Of a DNA stretch of 64,000 nt, positions 33,702-45,048 are shown piece by piece. The notes beneath the pieces were generated by a model. It worked only from the letters and a program-made list of their open reading frames with translations. It was not told the DNA's origin and made no database searches. A program made the position numbers and the translations under genes. The stretch comes from Bradysia coprophila. Taxonomy: Eukaryota > Arthropoda > Insecta > Diptera > Sciaridae. The stretch spans positions 1,674,001 through 1,738,000 of the forward strand of contig NW_023503496.1 in assembly GCF_014529535.1 (NCBI RefSeq), written 5' to 3'. The first letter of the stretch is position 1. Each line of letters begins with the position of its first letter.

Positions 33702-34890
33702 TCAATAACTTTTCTTTATTATTTCCCATAATCGAAGATGAATCTCTTCTAATTCCTCAGTATGTGCAATGAGGAAGAAAAATCGTTTCGGATACCTTTC
33801 CCTGAACTTAATAAAATTTCTACTTTCCGCATCCATCGTCGTATTTCTGACAAAATCCCTGAGAAAGTGATCCACATCATCCCTTCCATCCTCAAAGACA
33901 CAACTGATGCTATACTTTTGATGCACCAGTTGAATGGGCTCCGGTTTCCGCCAGAAATACTTCCAATCGGCATTTATGTGCATCGGAACGACTGCTGTCA
34001 TAAACACATCTTCATGGGTGCAAACTCGTCCCGGAAATGACTTTGAAATGTCTTCTACGAACCGTTCGATCACAACAAACGTTGTCACGTAACCAATGCC
34101 GGAGCAATGATCTGGGAACTTTCCGCTTGGAAAGTCTGTGGACGAAGCATAAAATTTGCTGGTCACATCGCTCACCGTACTTTCGTTTCGATCAACGCAA
34201 CACCAAATGTTCGATGATGACACATCAACTGGTGATAATGAACTTAAATGCTCGGTCAATTCAAAAATATTAACGACGGTGTCATCATCAGTTTTGATCA
34301 CAAATTGAGCCTTCCTACAATAGGTAGTCAACCAATCGTAGGCCATAATCGTTTTCAGCGTCAGATTTCTGTACGAATCTACAAAGTCGCCGATAATCAC
34401 ATCACCAAACCAATCTGCCTCCGCCAGTAGCTGCCTGTCGTCGGCCTCATCATCTTCTTGTCGTCCGTCCGACTTTGCCAATATGAAAATGACGGCCAAG
34501 ATTTTCACATTGTTCGCTTTCTTAACTGAACCATACGTTTGGCGTATCACGCTTCTACGATTGAAGTGTTTTCGTGCTGACGGTATTACAATCACTGCAG
34601 TTCTTTGATTTCTATCGTATGGCGTGGATGGAGTGCACAGTTCTTCGTTCATGAACAGAATTTTTGTCTTTGCACGATGAGGTGATAAAGAGAACCATGT
34701 GGGCAGACTGAACACTGTGATGAGTATGAACGTTAAACTCTGCAAAAGGATTTTTGTTAGTGTTCATTCGAAGAAAATCAAAGAAAATCGATATTACAAT
34801 CAAACTCAGAAGAAGCAACACTCTCCACTTCACCAATTGATTGGATACACAGCGAACATATTTCAGTCTGGATAGAAGAAGCAAACTCAT
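33702..34890 (-). CDS. Beta-1,3-glycosyltransferase, GT31 family, two exons (376 aa)
   Basis: Exon 1 is 34890-34798 and exon 2 is 34739-33702. The intron is 58 nt with donor gtaata, branch-like ctaac and acceptor tttgcag, phase 0. The join produces a type II signal anchor (WRVLLLLSLISLTFILITVF), expected for a Golgi enzyme. The catalytic domain shows the GT31 order: RRSVIRQTYGS, ADWFGDVIIGDFVDSYRNLT, LKTIMAYDW, then the metal-binding DDD at residues 182-184 within IKTDDDTVVN, GIGYV, and HEDVF (Glu274-Asp275). It should transfer galactose, GlcNAc or GalNAc in beta-1,3 linkage from a UDP-sugar onto a glycoprotein or glycolipid; the exact donor cannot be assigned. Length is normal. Without the intron, the catalytic frame would lack a start codon, so the splice is well supported. 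Confidence 0.9.
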
Positions 34891-34899
34891 TTTTAAAAC

Positions 34900-35593
34900 T
34901 AAGCTCCGATTTCGACTATGGCTTTTGACAGTGGCTTTTTATTACCATCACAGAAACGGGTCCTCTACCTCTATCGATCACTTTAAACTACTGAAAATTG
35001 AATCGTCTACAGTAGCTTGTCATATACACTCGTAAGCCAATCGTTTTTCGTCACTTATGAAAACAGCTGCTTATCATGTGCAAACACTAAAACATCTGTC
35101 GAATCATACGTTCCGCATTTGAATAAATCGAATGGGATTTGGGTTCTCATGTGTTTCGTTTAAGTTTTGTAAGTCCACAAAACACAGATGACCTAGACCT
35201 TACAACACTTACAAAAATTTGGCCCGTACGACGCCGTAGTGCGTGTGTCTAAATGCATCTAAAGGGAAGAGTCAACGCACTGTCAACGCACAGTGCTTTG
35301 GAAGAGTTTATCTTCACTGACAAATAAGAGTTGAAAATCTTACCTGTTGCAGGTCGCTTTGTCTGAAGGTAACCTTTTATAGCTGCTACAGCTGAAACAG
35401 ATAACATGGATTACCTGGAGACAAAGTTATCTGCAACACTTTTTTGTCAGTGTTCTGCGAGCTTCGACTCTAGGACGTAGTTAAAACCGTATCTTCTGCT
35501 TCTCACAACTGCTGTAAGGTCTTTTGTACGCAAAAATTGCGCGTACAGCAGGAAAACCGTATACGGCCGATCATACTTCACAATAAACATCGA
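34900..35593. other. Intergenic, nothing recognised
   Basis: No gene. 35270-35300 has the duplicated phrase 'aacgcactgtcaacgcacag'. Confidence 0.3.
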
Positions 35594-36499
35594 GGTTTGT
35601 TCCAAGTAACTGTAAACACGAACTTTGACAACCCGAAAAACGACAATTTCATCCGTAGCAACGTCGCTTACGTGATATTTCATACAAATCGAGCAACGTC
35701 GCCTACGCGATTTACACTGAGATATTATTGAGGTTATGGTTATATGGATTGTGTGTTTTGTTTCTTCGCCGTTCGTTGTAAATGTTGAGATTTTCTTGGA
35801 TGTAGCGGCGTTGAGTTGACGAAAGAAAACGAGGATTTTCGCAATATTTCGAGGTTTATTCACCTCTTCATCAGGCTATAATTGAAAAACACAAAAGAAA
35901 AACATTTTGATTTGGTTACAAATTAAACTTAAAACTTATTAACACAGAGTCTTTACCTATTCTTTAACTATAAACAGAAAATTTACTAATTTATTGCACA
36001 CTCATCACAATCTGACTTCTGTTGATAAACAAACATCTTTCCTTCTTTGGTTCTGTATGTCATACTCATTCACGGTCCGGACCAAGTGTCCATATCTACA
36101 GTTCGTGCTCACTTCTTTTTGAACAAATTTACGTACGACTCGTGAAGACCACTTGTGTCACTTAGCAGGTTTACTGTATTCTCAGTGTCACAGATATGCA
36201 TCTTCTCGGCTATGAGTCGTTGGAAATAGTTCGGAATGTGGTCCAAAATAGTGTTTATAGTTAAAGAATAGGTAAAGACTCTGTGTTAATAAGTTTTAAG
36301 TTTAATTTGTAACCAAATCAAAATGTTTTTCTTTTGTGTTTTTCAATTATAGCCTGATGAAGAGGTGAATAAACCTCGAAATATTGCGAAAATCCTCGTT
36401 TTCTTTCGTCAACTCAACGCCGCTACATCCAAGAAAATCTCAACATCAACATGGTTATATGGATGAAATTTGACAATTCATATGGCCTTGGAACAAACC
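35594..36499. mobile_element. Nested MITEs: GGTTTGTTCCAAG element split by a long-TIR element
   Basis: The outer element begins GGTTTGTTCCAAG (35594) and ends CTTGGAACAAACC (36487-36499). It is interrupted after 'ggttatatggat' by a second element (about 35783-36446). The second element's ~190-bp terminal inverted repeats begin 'gttgagattttcttggatgt' and mirror 'acatccaagaaaatctcaac'. Its centre, about 270 bases, is unique here. The outer sequence resumes with 'ggttatatggatgaaatttg', repeating 'ggttatatggat' and consistent with target duplication. The intact outer copy is 2051-2199. The ORF at 35447-35863 is a shadow of these repeats. Confidence 0.82.
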
Positions 36500-37420
36500 T
36501 GTTATTATGAAAGAGAAAGAAATATTTTGACAAAAACCCCAAGAGCTCGTTCAGGGGCTCGTTCAGGAACGGAAAATTCTTCACTCAGTGAAGATTTGAC
36601 GATTCGTTTAATGTTACACTAACAGTTGTCTGACGTTTGCCGTTCAAATACGTTAGTGAAAGTTTCGAGTTAATTTTCTGTTCATGTTTACATTCCCTCA
36701 GAGGGATTCTTTTGAATTTCGACTGACCGAAATCGGCGCTATTTTTTCCGGGACTTCTTTATATATGCCTAGTTAGGCCTTGGTACCTAGGCCCCAAAAC
36801 ACGTCTAAGATTTTTTTGATCTTACATATCTGTACTCATCAACTGGAGTTACGTTTCAGTTTTCGTTAAGTTATCAGTTATGTCATCGACCTCAATTAAT
36901 TGACGTTAACTTCGTGCAAATCGCTCGTTCAATTCATTCGTTATGTCTGACGTTTACAAGGTCATGAAAATGATGTACTCAGTTTAAATTGAAAAATTGA
37001 AAGAAACGTCTGCCAAACCCACACCCACAGTTGTTACAATTTCCACACGGCTACTAATAAGACTAGAAGAATCGCGTAAAATAAACCATCTAAGACAGAT
37101 ACGTACTCAACCCTAGGACAAGAGTTGTCGATACCATCAATACATCATGTGTGTTGTCAGTCTTACTGGAAAATTGGAGATTACAGTTTTGAAAATAAAC
37201 TTAACGAAAATAGAGTAATGTGTCGATGACCTGTTGTAGCGTGGACTGGCAGAGGATTTCTTCAGTATCACTTATGGACTGTTAGAATCGATTTCCACTT
37301 ACAAAGAAAACGCTACATTTTGTCTCCGTTTAGCCAAACCAAGCCACGGCTCGTTTCTATTGTTTAAAGAGTAAACGGAGAGAGTGGAGTGTTTTTTCGT
37401 AAGTGGAAATCAAGATGATC
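36500..37420. other. Intergenic with MITE remnants
   Basis: 37286-37414 is a 'gatttccacttacaaag' ... 'taagtggaaatcaag' palindromic MITE. The rest shows no gene. Confidence 0.45.
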
Positions 37421-37570
37421 AGAGCGAGAGAACCGAAGACCAGTTAATTATAACTTGCTTTGGGGTACTTGTCATTGCATTTTACAAACAATTTTTTGAC
37501 ATATCCACCCAAGGCAAGTTGAAATAATTGGTCCAAATTATATTTCCTTCTCTTTCATCATAACAGTCGA
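37421..37570. repeat. MITE of the 'accccaaggcaagtt' family
   Basis: 'gagcgagagaaccgaagacc' through 'cttctctttcatcataacag'. Related pieces occur at 36508-36540, 38335-38400 and 42870-43045. Confidence 0.5.
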
Positions 37571-37820
37571 GATGGCGTTATTTCTCATTAAATTATGGTT
37601 TTCCATTCCTTGAAATATATTGAAAGTAGGACTTTAGTAAACACAAACGAATTGAAGCTAAAGCTGAATTTCGTTGATTGAAGTTTTTCCCAGACAAAAA
37701 AAGATTTCCCCGGTGACTAACAATGAAAATGTACAAAATTCATAATTCACCCTTTTCACCCACCTAATTCATTCATGTATGTATGTTACTGTACTCATAT
37801 GTGTCGCGTATTCCACATAA

Positions 37821-37827
37821 TATAAAG
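37821..37827 (+). promoter_or_regulatory. Possible TATA box (TATAAAG)
   Basis: TATAAAGTCAGTG about 170 bases before the small ORF at 37990-38223. It could be chance in AT-rich DNA. Confidence 0.25.
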
Positions 37828-37989
37828 TCAGTGAAATTTTATGCAAACTTTTAAGTTTATTTCACGAATTTCCATGTATGATGAACAATATGAATCGTGT
37901 TAAAGCATGGTTAAGCGTTCATAAAACATAATTTGTTAAATTGGAATGTTTTCATATTTATGCATGTGGAGGAACCTTGTGTGGCAGAG

Positions 37990-38223
37990 ATGTTGTTATT
38001 TTGGTTGAACATGTACACAGGTACTTTTTTGTGGATCGTTTTATGTTTGTATATTATTGCTGCTGGGAACATTAATACATTCACGGAGAGCGAAAAGGAG
38101 ATAAATTTAATTGATCTGTGGGCAGAGCCTTTTCTATATGGGCAAATACCCGTGGCGCCCGAAGTAGAGCAAAAGAAAATGGCGCCCGAAATCCTTTTAA
38201 AAAATTTAACTTTAGCAAATTGA
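37990..38223 (+). CDS. Weak candidate: short secreted peptide (77 aa), unrecognised
   Basis: ATG at 37990 opens a frame whose start looks like a signal peptide (MYTGTFLWIVLCLYIIAAG within the first 26 residues). An acidic stretch (FTESEKEINLIDLWAEPFL) and a basic C-terminus follow, then a stop at 38223. A TATAAAG lies about 170 bases upstream. There is no homology that I recognise, no intron and no poly(A) signal, and the 3' half contains the repeated phrase 'ggcgcccgaa', so this may be a chance ORF. An upstream in-frame ATG near 37962 is possible. Confidence 0.25.
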   Translation: MLLFWLNMYTGTFLWIVLCLYIIAAGNINTFTESEKEINLIDLWAEPFLYGQIPVAPEVEQKKMAPEILLKNLTLAN

Positions 38224-38654
38224 CGCCTATTTTTCGATTTGCCCGATGGCGCCCAAAAGCTAAAGGAGTCTGTGGGTCTGATGTCCTGGGTAAAAAACAT
38301 TCTGAGCCAGACCTCAGTTTAAATTTGTAATGCAAGAGAGTGTTATGATGAAAAGAAAGAAATATTTTGACAAGTACCCCAAGGCAACTTATAACCTGCT
38401 GGCACTCGGTCGTCTCGCTGCGATTATAACACTCTATTCCTATCATTTTGAGGTATGACTCAGGATCAGTTGAATTCAAGTAGCCAAAAAGTGTTCCCCA
38501 TGAACTAAACACTACGTTGTACAGCTAAAACACATGAAAACAAAGACTGCTCAGACAAAGACCCAGGCAAAATGCAGTTAATTTTGAGGTTTCTTTTATG
38601 GTTCATTTAAAAAAAAACATATTCGACAGGTTTTTAAGATGTTTAAAACTGAGC

Positions 38655-38815
38655 AATGTTCCCAGTCAAGTAAGTGTTTCCAGGTTATGATATTTTGGCG
38701 CAAAATTTGATAATCCCTTTGCGAATTTAAATTTTACGCCAAAATTCCAAAGACTGGGAAGCACTTAATTGACTGAGAAAATCGCTGACTTTGAAAACTC
38801 TAAAAAGTCTAGCCT
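38655..38815. repeat. Palindromic MITE ('ttcccagtcaag' family)
   Basis: 'tattttggcgcaaaattt' and 'aaattttacgccaaaatt', with outer 'cagtcaagtaagtgtttcc' and 'ggaagcacttaattgactg', form an inverted repeat. The relative lies at 33550-33670. Confidence 0.7.
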
Positions 38816-39129
38816 CATGAAAGACTGAAGTACGTCAAAAAGAATACATGAGTGCGTCTAATCCTTTTCTATTAGTTTAAATCAAAAGTTAAACGATACC
38901 GTACAGCGACTAAAACAAAAGATACACCGCAACTGAGCGAATCCTCTCTTATAAAATAATCGATCTATAGATCGACAGATACGCATGCATCTTTACGAAA
39001 ATAGCTCTCTTTTTATCGGTCTATTTATAATCTTGATTTCAACTTACGAAAAAGGCACTCCGTTTTCTCTCCGTTTACACTTTTAACAATAGCAAATATG
39101 CGTGGTTTAGCAATGTATCTACGATGAAA

Positions 39130-39409
39130 TAGAAGTTGAAATGTTCAAGTGCCCATATTTCATCGCGTTGTTCAAATGTTAGAATTTTCGTACTACGCGC
39201 AAAAGTCCATGTTCAAATGAATGCAAAATTGTAACATTTGAACATGGACTTTGCGCGTAGAATGCAAAATTGTAACATTTGAACATGGACTTTTGCGCGT
39301 AGAATACAAAATTGTAACATTTAAACATGGACTTTTGCGCGTAGTACGAAAATTCTAACATTTGAATAATGCGATGAAATATGGGCACTTAAACATTTCA
39401 ACTTCTATT
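39130..39409. repeat. Palindromic MITE with internal 53-bp tandem units
   Basis: The arms begin 'agaagttgaaatgttcaagt' and end with the mirrored 'acttaaacatttcaacttct'. The right half contains three tandem copies of 'attgtaacatttgaacatgg' 'acttttgcgcgtag'. The left arm holds the same unit once in reverse. ORFs here reflect the repeat only. Confidence 0.82.
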
Positions 39410-40442
39410 TGATCACATATGCATCCAAACCACATAAGTCCCTATTTGTCCTAAAGGCACTTAAAATTACCTTTCAAATGATACCCCACACAACCATGTA
39501 CGACTTGTGTACCTCGAGAAATTTCTGTAAGAACAGTGTAAGTCTTCGGTTGAAAACTTCAACTGCATATATTTCAGTGTGGATGAATTTTAAAACCATC
39601 AAGTCCCTATTCGACTCATTAGTACATGTGATTACCTTTCTAATGACACCCCACACGACCCTGTACGGCTCGTGTAACTGGAGAAATTATTGTAAGAAAA
39701 GTGCAAGTTTTCGGTTTTTGATCACACCAGCCACACAACCTTCGAAGAATTTCTTTGAAAGTGGTTTTGGCTTCTAGTGTCGAAGTCCTTTCTAGGCACA
39801 TACAAAAAATTCCGCTAGAAAATGTGTCCGATTTCGGTAGGCTGTTTTTCAAAAGAATACCTCTTCGTCTTTACGTTTTTACGTTAAATTATTTTATAAT
39901 TCATGTTTACGGCCAGTCGGTGAAATTAGAATTTCTTAACTCCACACGAGCTGAAAATTTTGACAGATTGCCCATACATTTTCTGTCAAAATTTCATTTC
40001 ACCGACTGGTTGTATACCTGACTATAAATCGAAATCACCCTACTATGAGCAATGACTGAGTTGTATATATACACTTCAGATACTGTAAAGATGTGAAATG
40101 ATTCCGTTTTATCTTCATTAGACAATCTTCAACCTTTACAGTAAGCAAAATTTTAAAGATCTGTGTGATATTTCCAGTAATTATCAGAAACTGATTGAAA
40201 CGACTGATTTCCTGAAGTTATTTTCAGATTTCACATTTACATGGAAGAACTCACATATCAGTTCGTATATGTGCAGAACGTTATCTCTCTGCCGAAATTC
40301 CATTTTCTCCACTTTAATCTCGTAGTGTTTCCATGGAACACCACTTGATTCGTTCAAGTGTTGCTATTATAATGAGACTCATGCGTTAAAAATACATTTC
40401 TGTTTATTCATCAGATAAAAAGTTTTATTTTAGCTGCGCACA
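39410..40442. other. Intergenic 3' of the protease homologue
   Basis: 39470-39520 and 39630-39690 are diverged direct repeats ('accccacac(a/g)acc' and 'tgtaagaa(c/a)agtg'). Minus-strand AATAAA motifs at 40403-40408 and 40434-40439 can serve the protease-homologue gene. No other gene. Confidence 0.45.
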
Positions 40443-41488
40443 CTAATTCTCCGCGGAAAGTGTTTCAATCCATTCCACGAAATGAGAGACTCTGGTCGCA
40501 CGTCCGAACGATGCCGTTTGATTAGCGTACTGGAATTGATGAATCCCGACTAAAATGGGAACGAACACCAGACCTGCATCGGCATATTCGTACACAATCC
40601 ACGCTCCTCCTGTACGCCGTCAATGAGAGAAAAAAGTCGATTAGAGCTCATGCGAAAATATGTTTTCAAAGAAAATGCTACCGGTGAACGAGTTAAAACG
40701 TCTTATCGGTCCTTGGTACAGCTCACCGCTGTCGATAGCACAGATGTCATGGTCGGCGAAGTCACTGTCGAAGTCACACTGATTGTTGTTGAAAATGCTG
40801 GCTTCCATTGACTGCAAGTGAGGAGTAGACGGTCCATCGGGCGATCGGAAACCTAGCATCAGGGAAGACCAGCCTTCGTAGTCAAAGTCTTGATAAAATG
40901 GCAACCGAATGGGATGAACATTCGGATTGAACGTAATGGTGCTGTTCATTCTGAACAGCACGATATTGGGACGATTTTCAGGCGATGGTTCGATGTACCA
41001 ATAGCTTCGTACGAAATGGGTTGCTGTACTTGATGAATTCCATTGAGCGAATCCAATTAGAGCTTCAATCGAATTGGCTGGAGGGTTAAGGCTAAACGCA
41101 GAACACAGAGAAATATTCTTGGTCATGATGGCAATGCGTTCCAATGATGAAACCAAAATGAAACTCACGTCTGACCGATGCAATGGAAATCACTGAGAAC
41201 GAAATTGCTGTTGATGATTGTGCCCGCACACGGAGTGCCAAATCTGAAACCACCGCCTTGATCTGACCAAGCTGTCGTACGAATGACCCAAGGATACTGG
41301 CCATTTGTGGCATTCACAGCGTTCAAAATGTTCTCCGATTGCACGAGAGAATCAAACTTTGGATCGAAGGTTCTGACATTGATGGTTGATTGGTCGACAA
41401 TCAAATCGACACGAACGGTTCGGTTCAACCAATCGGAAGCTTCGACTTTCAAAGACACCGCACACAATATCAGAATCAAGCAGCGCAT
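40443..41488 (-). CDS. Secreted S1 serine-protease homologue, three exons (298 aa), probably inactive
   Basis: Exons are 41488-41169, 41091-40682 and 40609-40443. The introns are 77 and 72 nt, GT-AG, and phases 2 and 1 are consistent. The signal peptide is MRCLILILCAVSLKVEAS. The trypsin fold is recognisable: NGQYPWVI, GTPCAGTIINSNFVLSDFHC (His102), RPNIVLFRM, HPIRLPF, and the C-terminal ILVGIHQF...RVSHFVEWIETL. The activation motif IVGG is absent. The triad aspartate position reads Asn149 (PNI instead of NDI). CAIDSGEL keeps Asp227-Ser228 but replaces the oxyanion glycine by Ile226. It is therefore likely a non-catalytic homologue, as used in insect immunity, coagulation or gut, but residual activity is not excluded. 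The in-frame ATG at 41488 was preferred because a TATA box lies at 41540-41546 and because it starts the signal peptide. Confidence 0.85.
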
Positions 41489-41539
41489 TTTGATATGAGC
41501 AAATAACTTAAACTGGCCCATCGAAGACGATGTTACCGT

Positions 41540-41546
41540 TTTTATA
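41540..41546 (-). promoter_or_regulatory. TATA box of the protease-homologue gene
   Basis: TATAAAA on the minus strand, about 55 bases before the ATG at 41488. An initiator-like CAGT near 41511 fits a short 5' leader. Confidence 0.5.
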
Positions 41547-41599
41547 CGAAAAATGAGAAAAATGAGAATCCGAACAGGTGTAAGATAAGAGCGGAACAT

Positions 41600-42657
41600 T
41601 ATTATTTTCCACATAATCTTGGGATTGCCTAATCATTTCGCGTAAATCTGTTGTCAGCTATACGATTTCGTAGTAACAATTATCTCGTTTGGTCAGTTAT
41701 TATGCTGCCGAATCGGTAATATGACCATTATGGTCTCTGTTTTCGATCTAGCCTGCAATATCTTTCGCTACTATCTATTACCCACTAAATTGACCCGATT
41801 GAATCTGCATTAAAATATAGGGCATTGCAGACCAATCCGATTGTATCCATCTATTAAACTCAGCCGAACGACAGGGCTAGACACTGAAAATGGTCTCCCA
41901 CGTGAACGCCTTTTGGGAAAACCCTGAAACACGTGTCGGCTTCCATCTAAAACTCTATAAATTTGCCTTCCAACCGAATTTTCTATCACTACACCCAAAA
42001 CGCTAATAGCTCCCAAATGGGCGAATTTTGAGAAAAACCCTGAAACATGTGTCTGCAGCTCTATAACTTTGTCTTTTAAACGAACCTGCTAACTGCCATA
42101 TTTTCTGAGTTATGGGTCCCTGAAAATTTCAGCCAATTTCAGTGAGTAATTCAAAAGTTTCGGCTGACAGACAAATCCATTTCTTCATACAATTTACCTA
42201 ATTTTTAAATTTAATGCCTAATCTCGCTTCGTTCTGGTCGCAAACTTAAAGTTGGATGAAATTAAAGATGAAATTTCCAATTTTCTCCCATTGGCTAACA
42301 AATAACTATTATTCGTAATATGGACGTCCATACGAGTTTAACGAGCTATGACATGTCAGAATTGGTTAAGATTAGGCCGATGATTATGATTTTTTTCTCA
42401 CCTAAAATGGCGCCTCTCAGAATGACAACAAAACGCCATAGTGGACAAAATAAGGATTTTCGCATCGCTAGCATGAAAATACTTTGAAGATATTAGGTGG
42501 AAAAAGTCAAAAAATTCGTGTGTTCGTCAGTCCTACGGAAATTTTTTAGTGAGTTAGGACTTCCGTCACGGCCCTTCACTGACGAAAGACTATGATTCTT
42601 TGTAATTTTTTGTTGAAAAGGGGCGTGGGGTAATTTGGCTAAAACAACGCATTTTAC
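41600..42657. other. Intergenic, degenerate repeats only
   Basis: Two diverged copies of 'accctgaaaca(c/t)gtgtc(g/t)' (41920 and 42035) with shared flanks suggest an old tandem repeat. No gene. Confidence 0.4.
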
Positions 42658-42792
42658 AACTACGTAAAAGGTGAACTCGCACACGATTTTTCGATACCAA
42701 CATTTTGTAAAAGGAGTCATTAAGTCGACGACATGGCTAAAAATCATTTGCAGCAATAAAGTAGCGTGTGCGAGTTCACCTTTTACGTAGTT
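42658..42792. repeat. MITE with perfect 27-bp terminal inverted repeats
   Basis: The left end begins AACTACGTAAAAGGTGAACT and the right end closes AGTTCACCTTTTACGTAGTT. The 27-bp ends match exactly, which suggests recent insertion. The interior of about 80 bases is unique here. Confidence 0.85.
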
Positions 42793-42867
42793 TAAAAGTG
42801 CGTTCTTTTGGCACGGTGTAACAGATTCCCCGATACCTATAATAACTTGACGGTTGTGTGTAGTGTT

Positions 42868-43045
42868 ATGATGAAAGAGAAGAAGACATTTTGACAAGTA
42901 CCCCAAGGCAAGTTAAAATAAACTGGTCTTCTGTCCTCTCGCTCTCAACGTACCACGTTGAAAGAGAAGCAAATAATTTGACAAGTACCCCAAGGCAAGT
43001 TATAATAACTAGTCTTCGGTTTTCTCGCTCTGATCATAACAGTCT
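42868..43045. repeat. Two direct copies of the 'accccaaggcaagtt' MITE piece
   Basis: 'ttgacaagtaccccaaggca' occurs at about 42890 and 42980, each followed by 'agttAtaata(a)ct' and '(t)tctcgctct'. The family is as at 37421-37570. Confidence 0.6.
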
Positions 43046-43134
43046 ATAAAATCCAAAATCCCATAATAACTGTCAAATTACGAATTCTTAAAGTTGCTAA
43101 CTTTAGTGGTATGGTTTGCAGCGCTGCAAAATCC

Positions 43135-43445
43135 GAATCCGATATTTTGAATTTTTGTATGGGAATTGACATTCAAACGTTGATATCTCCGTTGTTTTTG
43201 AAGAATAAGAGCCAGATTTTACTTGGTTTGCATCTTTTATGCAGTTTTATCGATGGCATACTCATTTGTGTGAAATGTGGAGTAAAAATTTGTTTCAAAC
43301 AATTTCACACAAATAAGTATGCCAATCGATAAAACTGCATAAAAGATGCAAACCAAGTAAAATCTGGCTCTTATTCTTCAAAAACAACGGAGATATCAAC
43401 GTTTGAATGTCAATTCCCATACAAAAATTCAAAATATCGGATTCG
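43135..43445. repeat. Near-perfect 311-bp palindromic element
   Basis: Left 'gaatccgatattttgaattt' is mirrored by 'aaattcaaaatatcggattc'. The arms of about 140 bp match almost base for base, around an ~25-base centre. Because of the symmetry, the two strands encode the same spurious peptide (43111-43332 + and 43295-43480 -). Confidence 0.9.
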
Positions 43446-44783
43446 ACCGCTTTTTTATGCAGCGCTACAAAGTTCACCACTTAACGCGTGGATTGACGGC
43501 TTGGTATTCAAAATTATGTCGCGATTTACATTGTTTAACCGGTGGTGAATCGGAATCGGATTTCAATGGAAAACGCAGTATAATTGTCTGCCACCATTCG
43601 TAACTCTAACTGCAGTTCAGAAATTTCAACTGAAGTGAAATCGCGCTTCAATTTTGTATGAAAATTACAGCAAAGATCAGTCGATTCTTTGCGATAACGG
43701 CGTAGGCTCCTTTTTTAACCGCATCCCACGTCTATTTTAGAACATGCGAGGATAAGTACATTTCCACTCCACTCTTCATTTTACAACCTGATGTGACGCC
43801 ATAATATTAATAATTTTCATCACAAAACTGGAACCGGAAGACATAAAGCAGAAGGGAAAAAAATTGAAATAAAAAAAGAAATTTGCAAGTAAACGGGAGA
43901 GTGTATTACGACACACCAAGAGGGAATTGTATTGATGAATAAGTATACATCGACATCGACGTTTTATATGCTTTTTCCATATATATAATGGCATGTAGTG
44001 TATTGGAGCTAATAAAGCCTCTAGCAAAATAATCACTAACCGGAAGGAAAATACAAATTTTCCGTCTTTTTTGCGAAAAACCGTTTCCAGTCTTCGGTAC
44101 TCTTTGGTACACGATGACTGGTGATGGAAATATTGCTTAAAGGAACAATAAAGTTAAATCTTTAGTATATGGTATGGTATGGCTTCTCGTGTTTCTCGTC
44201 ATTTTTTTCCCTCTGGTATATCAAAAATGTAATATACGGCGTATTGTGCATTCATCAATCTGCCGGGTTTTTTTTTCTCGTCTTCAACGACGTGGAAGTG
44301 AAAGTTATGTGGTAAATTCTGTAGAGAAAAATGTGCATAAGTTTGCATAATAATCGAGAAGAATTTATGGAAGGTCTCATTATGTGACAACGTAAAAGGC
44401 TGGGAATAAACTTATCAGGTGGTGCGGTGAGCTTTTTAAACATCTTTCCAGACGAAAGTCGTTGCATATTAGTGAACGCAGAATCTAAGAGTGATAACCT
44501 GCGAAAAGGTGTTTTTCAGCGATTTGTACAAGCTCAAAAAGGTTGAACTGCTTAATGTGCTACCCTCTATGGCTTTTTAACACACTTTTTAACACAACAG
44601 GTTTATGACACTCACGAAAGTAACTGAAATCCGAATTTTGGTGTCGTATAGTTGTTGCACGTGGTTCTACTCCAAAGGATTTTGACAGGATTGCAATGCA
44701 GCAAACTTAGGCCTTGATGAAACCCTTTTCTGATTAGCTAATAGTATTTAATAAATAATTGCTTCACCTACTCAAATCTCAAA
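43446..44783. other. Intergenic, nothing recognised
   Basis: No gene or clear element. The ORFs on the minus strand at 43776-44467 are short, overlapping and without family resemblance. Confidence 0.35.
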
Positions 44784-45048
44784 TCTTAGGTCTGGTCTCC
44801 ACTTAAAAATGTTCGCCGTAAGAGAGCACCGTGATTTCTATTGGTTGAAACTCGTCTATATCGTTTTTAAGCTCTCTTACGACGGAAAATCAAACCTTAA
44901 GTAAGGTTTCCACTCAAAAATAAAATTCTCCGTTTTGCCTCCGTGTGAGACGGAACTGTTAAGGAAACGGAGGCAAAATTGATTTGTTTTGTTCGCTCAC
45001 ACACGGAAGCAAAACGGAGACTTTTTTGAATGGAAATCAAGCCTTACA
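44784..45048. repeat. Two adjacent MITEs of the 'tttccact...agtggaaa' family
   Basis: 44784-44899 has 'aagagagcaccgtga' and 'gctctcttacgacgg' arms. 44897-45048 has 'ctccgttttgcctccgtgtg' and 'cacacacggaagcaaaacgg' arms and ends 'gaatggaaatcaagccttac'. Confidence 0.65.

Noticed and set aside
33518-33772. 84-codon plus-strand ORF overlapping the glycosyltransferase
   Set aside because: It consists of a MITE fragment and the antisense of the GT31 exon.
35447-35863. 138-codon minus-strand ORF
   Set aside because: It spans the nested MITEs at 35594-36499. The peptide from the inverted arm has no coding character.
43111-43480. Two ORFs on opposite strands encoding nearly the same peptide
   Set aside because: They are a direct consequence of the palindrome at 43135-43445, not two genes.
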